The translations under genes were made by a program, and so were the position numbers. This document shows positions 50,636 to 62,900 of a stretch of 64,000 nucleotides of DNA, in pieces. Source of the DNA: Rhodosporidiobolus odoratus (lineage: Eukaryota > Basidiomycota > Microbotryomycetes > Sporidiobolales > Sporidiobolaceae); the NCBI GenBank assembly GCA_034387635.1, contig JAOANU010000003.1, positions 1,364,001-1,428,000 of the forward strand. The letters run 5' to 3'. How positions within the stretch are numbered: the stretch's first letter is position 1; each line of letters opens with the position of its first letter. The notes beneath the pieces are model-generated. The model had not been told where the DNA came from, ran no database searches, and saw nothing but the letters and a program-made list of their open reading frames with translations.

Positions 50636-53600
50636 TCAAGTCGTGTCCGCCTCTTCCTCCACCTCAGACCTCAACCAAACCCTCCTCAACCACCCCGACC
50701 CTCCACCATCCTCTCGATCCTTCCTCTCCCTTTCCATCCTCTGAGCCTCCCTCTTCTCGTGCTCTTCGTGCGCTTTCCGCTCTTCTTCAAGTAGTTCAGC
50801 CCGCAACGCCGCAGCCTGAGAGAGCGACACCGCCGGCGGTCCACCGTCGCCTTCCGCAGCACAGTGGACGATGACTTCCTGAGCATCTTCCTCCGACGTC
50901 CGCTCGAGGGGCGGTGGGAAATGCATAGACCGAGCGCGCGAGACGGCTCGAGTGGACCGAGTGCGGGCGGTAGGGGATGTTGGAGAGGTTGGCGAGATGG
51001 GACCGCGATTCGAAAGGCGAGAACCGGCGCGGGTGGGAGAAGTGAGATCGGAAGGAGAGCGGTCTCGGCCTGAAGGACGAGAGGGAGACGGAGGACCGAG
51101 GGAAGATGCGCCTGTGTTGCGGCGGGGTTTGATTGGAGATAGTGACATTGGAGATCTTGGAGATCGCGGTGGGAAGGGGTAGGCGGAGGATTCGCGCGGT
51201 GTAGACGAGTCGAGGACATCGAGGGTGTCGGGTTCGTCGGTGAACACGGGAATGGCGGGAGGGGAGGGTCTGGCCACGTTCGGGTGGCGGAGGAGGACGG
51301 GTGCGTGATGAGGTGAATGGATCATGATAGAGGACGACCGGTTCTCGACAGCGCTCGACTTGGTACCTTTCCGCTGGAGTACAGACGACATGATAGACGG
51401 AGACCGCTGCGACGCGCTGCTGCTCCCTCTTCGGCGCATCATCCCGCCGTCCAGGACGGAAAGTTGTCGTCCACCTTGCTCCGCTTCGATCTTGGCTGCG
51501 ACATCGGCTGCAACACGAATCCGTTCTGTACCCCTCAGCGTATAAGACCGCTCCAAGCTGATCATCGATTGGCGACTGCCACGCCTGGTCAAGTCGTGGG
51601 TCGGCGTCGGCATGAGGTGGTCGTTGCTGGTTGCGCGGGCGTGACTAGACGGAACTGCTTCTCCTCCCTGCTTGGTCTCGCCTTCCTTCTCCTCCTCGGC
51701 AGGTCGATCTTCCGCAACCTCATTCTCGCTTCCTCCAAGTTGTTGACCGACCTCTCCAACCGGAATAACCTCGTCGTCCCACATCTTCTCCTCCACAACG
51801 CCCTTACTCGGATTCTCCTCCCAACTCCCAATAACCCCCCTCCCCCCCTCACTAGAAACCAAAGCCCTCCCACTATAATCGATCGTATCCCCTAAATCGA
51901 CGGGTCTGAGCGGATCTGCCGGTAGCCACAGACAGCGGGAGAGAGGGACCACCTCGGCGGGATTGCGGTAGTGAAGGTGAGAAACGGGTCGGTCGTCCCT
52001 TATTACGGGAGGATGAGGGCGAACGATCGGGGAGGCGTGGTGATGCGCATGGGAGAGGATGGGAGATTCAGGTTCGTCGGTTGGCCGTGGAGCAAGAGGT
52101 GCAGTCTTGCTCGCTTCTTCCACGATCGAGGCTGGAGCACCCGCCGGTGCGGCTGCTTCCGGCGCATCTTCCCTTGTCGTCCCACGTACGATCTCGTCAT
52201 CTTCCCCCCGACTAACTACCGCCCATGCTCCATGTTGATCCAAGCTAGGCGACGGGCTTATCCCACTCACCTCAGTCGGAGCACCCTCTTCTCGACTCAT
52301 GATCGTATCCAGCATGGGTCTCCTCCAATCATCCGGGGAAGTCTGCGACCGAGGTCGCATCTGAAAACTGTTGGCCCTTGAGCGTTTCCCATTCGACTTG
52401 ACCGACGCTGCTTCGGAGCGAGCTTTCCAGTGTGCTGCGAGCCGAGACGGGCTGGATACTTTGGGTAGTCTTGCCGCGGGATGTAGGGCGAGGGCAGGAA
52501 GAGTAACGGTGGCGAAGGTCTTGATAGTCGAAACGGCTTCCGAGAAAGTGAGGTGTAGGTCTCGATCTTCGTCGTCGAGCGGGACAGAAAGCTCGGCAGC
52601 AGCGTCGCCTTCTCCGCAGATGACGTCGATTTGAGCTTCTTCGATTTCGTCGACGAGGTGGTCAAACCAGCGAGAACCGATGACCTTGGTCGCGACAGTG
52701 AGCGGGATCTGCCAGGCCGTGTCAGTGTCACAAGGATAGAATAGTGCAAGAGGAGGCAGGCGTACGAGCGGAATGACAGCTCCACCGAGGGAGAATCGCT
52801 TGAGCACCCAGAAGAAGGACACTGCAAAGCGTCGTAAAGATTAGGTCAAGGAAGCTGTATCGTCGAGGGCACTAAGAGCGGGGCGTACCATAGATAAGCT
52901 CAGCGAGAACAGCAATGTCAAGCGAGTATCGGAATACCCGTCTAAAAACGACTCGACCTCCTCCCTCAAAATGGCGGCGGTAGTAGACGTGAGCGAACTG
53001 TGGGACGGACAGACGTGAGCTTCCGGAGCGAAAAAGAGATCAGAGTATACGACGCAGCATGCCTGTTGTTTGAAGACGAGAACTGCCAAGGTGAAGTAGA
53101 TGAACCCGAAGGCGATGACGAGCGGATTGAGGACGGCGAAGATGAGGCAGATCGAGACGATGAGGAGGTGGTTGGGAATCCTGCAAGTCGAAATCAAGAT
53201 GTGGCGTGACATAGTCAGCCTTCACCTAAGGGAGGAAGATATGCAGTAGGCATAGGCGAGGGACGAACCAGCTCTGGAAACCGAAGAACCGAGGGACAGC
53301 ATCCAGAGCGCGCTTCCGAGGTGCGATGTACGCGCGAATACTGCAGTCCGCACAAGTCAGTCCTCCATTCGATCGATGACGAGACTGGACCAGAAGCCGG
53401 AGCGACGTCGCACCTAGCATGGTTAATCCAACTAATCCCCAGTAGCGAGATTTCAATCCCAGTATGGATACCCGCTTGAAGCAGCATATACGAACTGAAG
53501 AAGGTTGCGCCCTTGGGGAAAGCAGCGGCAATGACGTCGAGGACGGAAGTGGGTTGACGGAAGGCGTTGAGGAAGGAGGTGAAGGCAGGGATACCGATGC

Positions 53601-56296
53601 CTGAATGGGAGGAGAAGTGTATGGCCACAGCGTGGAGTAAGCGAGCTGCGACCTGTGGGAGTCTGGCGTAGCCCGAAGTGGGAGGTTCAACTTACAGAAG
53701 ACGATGAGGAGATTGATGGCGACGAATTTCCAGTAGACCGCCTAGCAGACAGCAAAAGAATCAGTATATCGAAATAAGGTGAGCAGAAGAGGGAAGCATA
53801 CTTGTGTTTGCGCCGACCATTTCGACTCGGTGATGAGCGTCTTACCCTTCCTCTGAATGATACCGAGTACGGCCGGCACGAAGCTGCACATGACGATGAG
53901 GAGCAATGAGTACTCGGGCAAGGAGACGGTGGCAGACTGGATAGCGAAGGCGGGACGGACAGGTTAAGCACCGCGACAATAGCGGCCGGCAGGAGGGAAG
54001 TGAAGAGCGAGTTGGCAACGGGGTTGTCTTCAAGGTAAGCGGCGACTGAATTGAGAGACGTGACATTGAGGGTACCGGGGAGGAAGGCATCAAGGAGGAT
54101 GGGGAACAACAGGGAGGGGGTAGGGAAGGTTGCAAAGTCAGTCTCTTTGAAATCGGTGGGAAGAGACAAGTCAGTGGGCTAGTTTGGCGTACGTTTCGGC
54201 AGGTGGTCTGTCAGACTTTCAAGCGAGAGCAGACCGATAAGGAACGAGATTGGAAGGACTGCAAGAAGAGCGTATGTCAAGTAAAGTCAGTCTACGCCCG
54301 CCTCGTATCCTCCGCTGAATGCAGTAGTAGGAAGAATGTACGACTCACCCCAAAACAAAGTCGCCGCCCAAATCAAGATCTGCAAAAAAGTCCCCCGCAA
54401 CAAATCGCTCGAAAGACTAACCAACACCAACCTATCCCAATGTAAATCCCTCGTCTCCGGTGCCATCTTGACCTTGAAATCGAGCACCCTCCCTCGATAA
54501 ATACTCTTCAAAGGCCTCCACTTGAGTTCTTTCCTCGCCCTTCGAGCATCTTCCGCCCGTTCAAAGGTGACAAAGGCAGTTGAGGCGGCTTCGAACCCTT
54601 CGGGGAGACGGGCGCGTTTGTCGTCGATTAGGCAGAAGAGGAGGTTGTGTTTGGCGAGGTAGTAGTCAATTGAGGGGACAGATTGAGAGCGGAAGTAGCG
54701 CAGACGGGTGAGGGGTTGGAAGCGGTCTAGGAGGGTTGGGTGGGCGGAATGGAGAGAATGGATAACGGTCCAGAGGGACAAAGGCGCGCCGGAGTGGTCG
54801 AGTGGTGGCGGCGAGGTGGAAGTGGGAAGGAAAGGTCGTAGGGTAGACAGGAGAAGGTCGTCCCCTTCCCTCGCTTCATTCTCCAGATCCGCCCGCTTCC
54901 GCTTCTTTCCTCCGAAGAAGGGAATACCTCCAGACCGTACTACACCAGACTTCTCCTCCTCTTCCCTCTCCACTTTCTCCCGCACCCACTCCATCACATT
55001 CCTCACCAACGCAACATGCGCCGTCTCCAGCTGATGCAGCACTTCCCCATACTTGGCATACAGCTCATTGAGCTCTACCGTCCGTCGAACAAGGACGATG
55101 GACGAGATGAGTGGTCGAGAAGAAGGGGCACTGGGTGTCACTTTGCGATCTTGCATCGGGAACGAGTCGCGCACTTGCTTGAGAAGGTTGAGCGGTGCGG
55201 CCGAAGTTGGCGTAGAGGGACCATCGCTGTCAGTCGTGGTCGAGCCCCGTGCCTCGTCCCCATCGGTGCTGGGCCTCGAGCGTAGGTACTGCTCGAAGTA
55301 ACCCCGAATCGCGTCCTCCGTCCGCAGGACCGGCGGGATGTTGCGCACGAGCACGGTGCGATACCGCCATCCAACATCCTTCTGCGGTACCTCCGGATCC
55401 ATATCCCTCGAGAAGTAGTGATTCGGATTGCGCTCTTCGGCGGGGAGCCTCCGTTCGACCTCGTCTCGTAATAGACGGCGAAGTTCATTTCGCCGAATGC
55501 GAAGTGTGCCGTAGCCGATCCAGATGAGGTTACCGACCCAACTGAAGACGACGATCCACATCATGAGGACGTGGATGGGGAGGAGGTGCAGACCTTCTTT
55601 GTTCTGGACGAGGGCGGAGAGGGAGGCGCGGTCGAGAGACTGGCGGGAGATGTTGGCGGGGGCGTAGTGGAAGTTGATGGCCAAGAGGATAGGGAAGGTG
55701 GTGAATAGGTGAAAGGTGATCCAGAAGACTGTCCGAAGGAAGAAGGGTCAGCTGCTGGCTAAGCCGAGGGGGGAGGAGGGGAAGAAGGACAGACAGGTGC
55801 CTCGAATGAACCGCACATAGACCGTTGCATCTGCGCCGCAATGTGTCTCGTAGTACTTCTCGTCGCGCTTGTAGGCCTCGATGACCCAGGACAAAGGATA
55901 ATTCTTGTAATCGGCGGTTTTAGGTCCAGCGACGAAAGTGCGAGCGCGGTACAGGTAGCCTGGGGAGGGAGAGTGTTAGCGTGGCCTCAGCATGGGAGTC
56001 GGCAAAGGAACGCACCCATGGCCCACCCTTCCATGCCTCGGTCCCTGACCGGTTCGCCTCTTTTCCTGGCCTGATCCTCGTCTGGGTACTTGGTCAACCT
56101 CTGGAGGACCTCTTTGATGACGAGACCTCCAATGATGAAGCATCCTGCGGTGATTGCGGTAGACTTTAGACCGGAAAAGCTGCGATGAGGTGGGGAGAAC
56201 TTGAGAGGGTCAGTGGGGAATAAGAGAGAGAGGGGAGAGGGGGAACGAGGATGGGACTGACGTTGTCGAGTAGGTTCTGGCGTCGAGGGTTGCCAT
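50636..56296 (-). CDS. CSC1/OSCA-family (RSN1) osmosensitive channel, giant C-terminal tail
   Basis: This family forms osmosensitive calcium-permeable cation channels or lipid scramblases in the plasma membrane. ATG 56296 (MATLDARTYSTT) is followed by an intron, then the first helix (GLKSTAITAGCFIIGGLVIK). Conserved parts follow: LHLLPIHVLMMWIVVFSWVG; the PHM7-type cytosolic domain (VGWRYRTVLVRNIPPVLRTE, ELNELYAKYGEVLHQLE, TAFVTFERAEDARRARKEL, DLHWDRL); and the seven-helix core (LLIVMCSFVPAVLGIIQRKG, AVYWKFVAINLLIVF, PKGATFFSSYMLLQAGIHTG, IPNHLLIVSICLIFAVLNPL). After the last helix, near 52670, comes a cytosolic tail of roughly 650 residues, Ser/Pro/Glu-rich and ending EEEADTT at 50636. About 1,600 residues, over ten exons. 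A 41-nt candidate intron or frameshift lies at 53937-53977. Confidence 0.88.
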
Positions 56297-57208
56297 TGCT
56301 GCTCACTAAGCTTGTCCACGCTCGTTCAACCTGAGCCTGTTTACCGATCTCGAGACGAGTTGAAGAGGCGGCACCTCGAGCGATGAATCCAAGGCGGTGT
56401 CGATCAGTCCGAGTGGTCAAGTTGGGGGCAGTAGTGGTACAAGTTGAGGGTACAGGTATGGCACAGCCAGGTTTAGCCTGTCCGGTGAACTGCAAGGGGA
56501 ACGACTAAATTGTTGTTTGACCCTCGAGTTGCTGCTCTCTCTCCTGCTCTCGCACAGTTCGGTACAAGTCTAGACATACATGGTCTGTGTGACTGGCACA
56601 CTCTGGGTTCTGCTCCTGCCAAGACGTTTTCCATCCCGCCAGTCCCGCCAGTCCCGCCAGTCCTCCCTGATCGACCTTGTCCGCCATCTCGTTCAACTCG
56701 ATCACATCATGTTGGATTCAGACTCAGCTGATAGCGACTCCGCCGGATGCCCTTCGTCCAGATATGGGTGTACAGAGGAGATCCAGTGCGCTGGCTCACC
56801 GGTGTCGTAGCCAAGTGTCGCTCGCCCCTCCTGACAAGTTAATTCCATCACTCGCGACCGCGACCGTCTCACACGATGAGCTATAGTAGCCAGTGAGCAG
56901 CTTCATCCGCTGATACATCTCACACCTATCGGCTTCTCTTGACCACCGTTGCCGACACTTTCAGAGCCAAGTTACCAGCCACTCTTTCCATTTCCGACCA
57001 GCCTCATCACCACCAACCCTCTCGCCTTCCCTCCTCCTTCGGCCTCGTGGAACCCTCTAGTTAGTACCGTCTCACCCGACGTCGAATCACTCGCACGAGT
57101 CACGCAAAGATTCATCATGCGCTGCTCCTTCTTTTCCTTCTGCTCCCGCTGCTTGATTGATCTCCGTTCTCTCGCTGTGGCTTGTTCAGCTCTTTGCCAT
57201 CTGGCAGC
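56297..57208. promoter_or_regulatory. Divergent promoter region, 0.9 kb
   Basis: Between the CSC1-type gene (-) and the SGNH-type gene (+). It contains three tandem copies of CCCGCCAGT at about 56635-56661. No gene was seen. Confidence 0.45.
56635..56661. repeat. Tandem 9-bp repeat (CCCGCCAGT, three copies)
   Basis: Three direct copies of CCCGCCAGT followed by a degenerate fourth start. They lie in the intergenic region between two divergent genes; function unknown. Confidence 0.75.
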
Positions 57209-59523
57209 ATGACTTGTTCAATAGCACCTCTCGCCCGACCCTCGCAAGACTACACCTCCATCTCCCTCCTCCCTTCGACCCCACCCAGCCCCACTCCTCA
57301 CTACCCTCGCCGCACCTCTGTCTCCCTCCAGCAAGCACCCTCTCACGTCAGGCGACGCTCAGTAGGCCTCGAGACACCTGATGTGACGATTCATCTAGGG
57401 TCATCCGAAGACGCAAACGAAGATGAGAAAACGGGTGGTGGGAGCTACTTTGGTCAGAGCATCAGGGAAAAGAGGAGCGGAAGTGGGTATTCGGCGGTAT
57501 CGTCAGATGATGTGGGAGAGGATGAACCGCTCACTGGGACGGGCAAGGGTGCAGGGCGAGGAAATGGGTTTCACGGCTGGAGGGATAGTCCTGCTTCGGC
57601 GAACAGGCGGACAGCAAGCAAACAATGTGCGGTCGTCGGAGGGTTACTGATTGTGGGTGTATTGGGATGGCTGGGAGGGCTGGCAACCGGAGATGTCCAG
57701 GCGAGATCAAGAAGAGCGGCGCCGCATACCATGGTCAGCCGCAAGACCGACGACGGGGTGTGCAATCCTTACGATCAGGTGCGTGCCTGCTTGTTTCTCT
57801 CAGAGATCCGGTTCGCCGCAGTGCTAACTAGATTATGCAACGCAGTACGGGGTTCTCAACGTCAACCTCTCGGTTCCTGCAGAAAATGTCTGGCAACCCA
57901 TCGCTGCTCCCGAAGACTGCCAACCCGTCAACTTTGTTTCTCTGCTGCGGGAGGCACAGATCGAGGGTGCCAAAGTGCCGCAACTCGACTTTGCACGCAA
58001 CAAGACGCTGGTCATCTTTGGAGATAGCGTTGACCGGGATCACAATGAGCATTTCTGTGGGTTTGTAGGTGGGGAGTATGAAATGATTGGGGATAGTCAC
58101 GACATGAGCCCACCATACCCGGCTGGGCAAGAGCTGCCGCCAGAAGACTGTGCGTCCCGTTCGTCCTCTCTGGACCTGGTCTGCAATTTACCCTCCACCT
58201 CGTTGCAGACAAGAACTACTTCACGGGTGCACGCGAATGGCCCAACTACCACCAATCTCGCCCTTTCGTGTGTCACGTCGGCAAACTCAACCTTCGAATC
58301 CTCAACGTTTTCCACTATGGTTTCCGGGGCAAAACGGATTTCATCGAACGGCATCCGCATTACTACCCGCCTGCTACCGTGGAAGGTGCGCTCCCTTTTC
58401 TCGGTAATACGACTGAGGGCACTATGCTGGGTTGAGATTACTGACCTCCCGGTGAATGGGATGTGCAGACCGCTTCGACCACATAGTCGTCCCCCTCGTC
58501 CACTCCCTCTCCCTCAAATATGACCTCCCCCTCACCCCCGCCCTCCTCTCCATCGCCCCCGGCTTCTGGGGTCTCCTGCGCCAATCCTCCGAAGACCAAA
58601 GACTAGCTAAACAAGCCATCGACTCGGGCTCCTCTTCCACCGAAGAAGCGATAAAGAAGTTTGATGTGTGGAGGACTATGAGTTTGGACAGTCGGAGGTG
58701 GAATGAGAGGAGGGTGGGAGAGATTTTGAGACATGTTGCGAAGGGGTGGGGGGAGGAACGGAGGAGCGGCGGAGCTGAGGCGGAGACGAGGATACTTTGG
58801 CGTGAGTTACCCCTGTTTGCTTCCAGCTGGCCATCTTTGGCTTTCTCCTCTCCCTTGCTCTCTCTCGATGGAGAGGCAGTAGTGACACTAGCTGACATGA
58901 ATTTGAGTCTTTGCAGGCGCCCTCCATTTCATCAAGGAAACCCCTAAAATCCCCTACAACCGCCTAATAGCTCTCGACCAAGTCGGTCGATCCGTCGTTG
59001 ACCGACTGATTGAAGAAGGTCGAGCCGCAGAAGAGGGGAAACGGACTTGGAAAGTGTGGAGTAAGAGCGTCGGGGCGAGGTATCTTGGGTTTGGGCTTGG
59101 GGCTGGAGAGGAGCGGAGGGAGAGGGAGGCGATTGAGGGGGGGTTGGGGAGACGGTTAAAGGTGGATGAGTGGGGGAGTTTGATGCTCGTGAGCTTTGCT
59201 TCCCTTCTCGTCGATCTGTTATTTCGGATGGGCGCTGACTCGGATCCTGTTTTCGCTTTTCTTCGTGACTTCTTCAGGGCCAGTCTCAACATTTCCGAGA
59301 CGAAGTCCACCCACTGCCTCTACCAGGCTCATATCTCTACGGCAATATGCTTTTGCAGTACGTCCACCTTTTTCCAACTCTGCACACTGGGATCCTTTTC
59401 CGCCGCCGCTCCCCAGGCTGACGCTTCTTTCTCCTTCTTCTGCTTCGTTCCTCGTCGAGTAGGCAGCTGAAGATGAAGACGCTTGAGGAGGAGCGGACAC
59501 GAATGGCTAGGGAACGGGAATAG
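57209..59523 (+). CDS. Type II membrane protein with SGNH-hydrolase-like lumenal domain
   Basis: An N-terminal cytosolic Ser/Thr-rich region (MTCSIAPLARPSQDYTSISL) of about 140 residues is followed by one membrane segment (CAVVGGLLIVGVLGWLGGLA) and a lumenal domain. The SGNH block I is seen as NKTLVIFGDSVDRDHNEHFC (GDS nucleophile Ser), and near the C-terminus the block V Asp-x-x-His as FRDEVHPLPLPGSYLYGNML. Between them are HVGKLNLRILNVFHYGFRG, FDHIVVPLVHSLSLKYDLPL, SIAPGFWGLLRQSSEDQR and DQVGRSVVDRLIEEGRAAE. This arrangement fits PC-esterase-type acyltransferases or glycan O-acyl modifying enzymes; the substrate is not readable. Introns follow PYDQ, PED, ATVE, ILWR, LML and LLQ. About 650 residues. 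Start ATG 57209, stop 59523. Confidence 0.7.
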
Positions 59524-59902
59524 CCGTGTTGTTACTTAAGGGAAAAAAGCCGTGCCATTTTTTCCAGTTCCTCGTTCTTCAACCCAAGAAGTCTGCACGT
59601 CTGCATTCGGATGTTCTGCTTGGACAGCTGTGAGCCAAAGCCGGCTGACTTGCCTAGTGGTCATGGTGGAAATATTGCATGTTCGCGACGAGGGCAAGCA
59701 GGACGCGCTTCGGTTTCTCCCTCATCTCGCGTCTAGCTGCGTGCGGAAGACGGGCCAACGGTCAGGCTACTCGTACACCCCTTCCTCAACCCTAGCCGTC
59801 CGCTTGCGGCTCCCTTGTCGCTACTCTTTCTTCACCCTCATTCACGCGTTCACCTTAAACTCAGCCTCGTCATCTGCGCCGTGCACGGCCTGAACAAGCA
59901 CG
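59524..59902. other. Short intergenic region
   Basis: The 3' flank of the SGNH-type gene and the promoter of the next plus-strand gene. Nothing else was recognised. Confidence 0.4.
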
Positions 59903-62900
59903 ATGGACGATACAAGTGATGCTTCAATGGACTTCGACGCGCTTAGTACGCCAGTACTTAACCTTACCGTTGAGCAGAGTCCGGTCAAGCGGGATGCGGT
60001 GGGGGATGGTCGTACGCTCGAAGCAGAAGGCGAAGGATTCGCCCTGGCCCAGCGAGGTTGTGAAGAGATGACTACGACACACTACGCAGGGGATCCGGCA
60101 GCGGAAGGTCCTAGTGACATTGCCATGAGGGATCCTCGCTCTCCTGTCGAACAGGTCGAACAACTTTCTTCCTCCTTTACCACCCACCGCTCTGCCGACG
60201 CCGGTCCTCCTACCTCGTCCGTCTCGGCCATCTCCGCCGCGATCACCGGGACCCTCAACGCCGATTTACCCCAATCTTCCCTTCCTATCTCCAGTTCCGG
60301 CTTAACCCTCCCGTCCGCCGCCCAACCCATCCGACCTCTTACACCTCCTCGTAACTCCTCCTACACAAACGCCATACCTTCCTCGACCTCCTCGCAAGAC
60401 ACTCTCATAGTCACTACACAGAACACCGCTCTTACCCCCTCTCGACCCACTCCGACCCAAACCAGCACGCTTCAGCTCACTCAGATCGAGCTTGCAGAAG
60501 GCGATGACAGTGTCAGAGGTACCTTCGACTCTCCCGACCCGCTTAGGATCGTTCCTACCCCAACGTCTTCCGTTGTCAGCGGCGGTGGAAAAGGGGGAAG
60601 ATCGAGGAGCGTTTCGCACGAGCCGCACGCGGTGGGAGACAACAACCCTCTGCAGAGCTCGCCGAGCAGCGGGGTGAGACAGAGATCCAAGACCCCGCTG
60701 CTCGTTGTCAGTGCGGAGGAACGGTCCGGTGAGAATTTGCACCCGTCGGAAATGGCCGCGGGTGGCAAAGGTAAGGGGAGGAGGATCCCTTCCTCTTCTT
60801 CCGCGCTTGGGGGGAGGGGCGCGATGGCTGCGGTGCAGGAAGGACCGGGAGGGAAGGGGGAGGACGACGACGAGCTGATGATGGCTCCTTCTCCGGCGGC
60901 TTCTACTGCAAGTGGTGGAGCGCTCCGGCCTTTCAGTACTGGCAGCACCGGTGGAGAGGTCCACTACAGACGACGTGGGACATCACCATACGTTGATGTA
61001 CCTCCCCTCCTTTCTGCTGGGATGAGGCGCGAGAGCAGCGCGACCTTTGCCGGTCCGAGCAAGAAACGGGGCAAGAAAAAGCGGGAGAACGAGAGGGAGC
61101 AGAAGGAGCGGGAGGAGGACGACGGTTTGGGTATGGAAGTGGAAAGTGACGCGGCGCCACCGGTCAGCTCGACTAGCTCGACTGCGGGTCGGAACAAGAA
61201 GCCGAAGCGGGAGTCGCACAAGTTCGAAATGGTCATTGACAAGAAGAGATCGTCGGTACGTTCTCTTTCCCTTCCTCTGATCTGTTACCTGTGCTTATCA
61301 AGGTGACTATGAATCGTGCAGTCCGTCGGCCGACACTGCCGCGCATCCTCTCGATCTCCCGCCTCGACTCCCCGCCCTGCCTCTCCCAATCCCTCTTCGC
61401 CCTCAGAGTACACCCAAGCGATTGACACCGCCCGTCTCTCCCCTCATCCCATCTCAGTCAGCGCCTCTCATCCGCTCTCGCAATCCCACCCGGCTCAGCG
61501 AGACCCATCTCCTCCCTCTTCAGCCGCCTCTTCTCCCGGTATCGTTGTCCGCGCTACCTCGCCGCTTTCGTCTCTTCCTCCATCTACAGCAGGAGTCGCC
61601 AGTTCTCCTCCGCCTCCCTCATCTTCAAAGCAGAAGACTGGCAAACGGCCTCGTGCAGCGCGGAAAGACTCTCCCGCACCCCTGCCACGGCCCGTGCCTG
61701 GCGAAGCCGGGGAACAGGACGAGGACGACGATACCTCTCGTATGCTACGGGACCTTGAGTCGCCCACCTTTTCGGACCCTGACGAGTCGGAGCCGGAGGT
61801 CGAAGTGCTCAAGTCGCCGAAGAAGAAGGCGAGGGCAAAGTCTCCTTCCCCTCCACCACCAAAGGAACCTGAGACGGCGAATGGCGAGAAAGGGAAGGCG
61901 GCTCCGAAGGGCAAGGGGAAGGGGAAAGGACGACAACCGAAACCTCGACCACAAGCTTCGACCCCAGCTTCGTCCAGCCCGAAGCAGAAGAAGAATAAGA
62001 AGACACTGCTGTTCCCCGACCACGACGATGAGGAGGGATCGGCGGACGTGAATGAGATGGAGATTGAGGCATTGACAGCTGCACCGAAGGATAGAGGAAA
62101 GAAGGGAGAGAAGAAACCCTCTCCTTCCCCTCTTCCGTCATCTCCTCCGCCGCAGCCGATGAAGAAGAAGGAGAAGGCCCGGAAGGCCAAGCTCTTCGAG
62201 GATTCGGATAACGCCTCAGCGACCGAAGACGAAGAAGAGGCCGCGCCACCGAAGGGGAAGAAGAAGGCCGGGAAGAAGGCCGGCGCTTTGAAGGCCAAAC
62301 CCGGCGGCAAGATTAAGGGAAAGGCGAAGGAGAAGGATGGCGCCGACGACGACTTGCCAAGCGATATCCGGCGAGAATCGCTAGGTTTGCGTCGAAGGAA
62401 CACGGGTAAGCAGGTGAGTATGAAGGAGGTTTCGACGTCGGAAGAGGACGATCACGACAGCGAAGGGAGCGACGAGGACACGGAGACGCAGTCGGAGTCG
62501 GAGAGCGAGTCGGAAGGGGAGGACGAATATTTCGAGGCGACGAAGAGTACACCTCAGAAGGGGAAGAAGAGGGGAAGACCGCCTAAATCGCTGAACGGTT
62601 CGGCGACGAAGCGGCAGGGGAAGGCGAAGGCTCCAGCCGCTCGGACAGCAAAGGCGAACGGGAAGAAACCGGCAGGGGATGGCAAGCAAGGCAAGGGAAA
62701 AGCTTGGGAAGACATGTCGCGAGGTAGGCCGATCTCGACTCCATCCCTGTTCGTGAGTCTGTAGCCTGACTCTTGTTCCGCAGCACCATCGTCCTCGCCA
62801 ACGAAGAACTCCTCTCTCCGTCCATCCTCTTCTTTCATCACCGGCCATACCGACACCGCTGCGACCGAAACACCCGAACAACGTGCAAAAGGTTGGAGTC

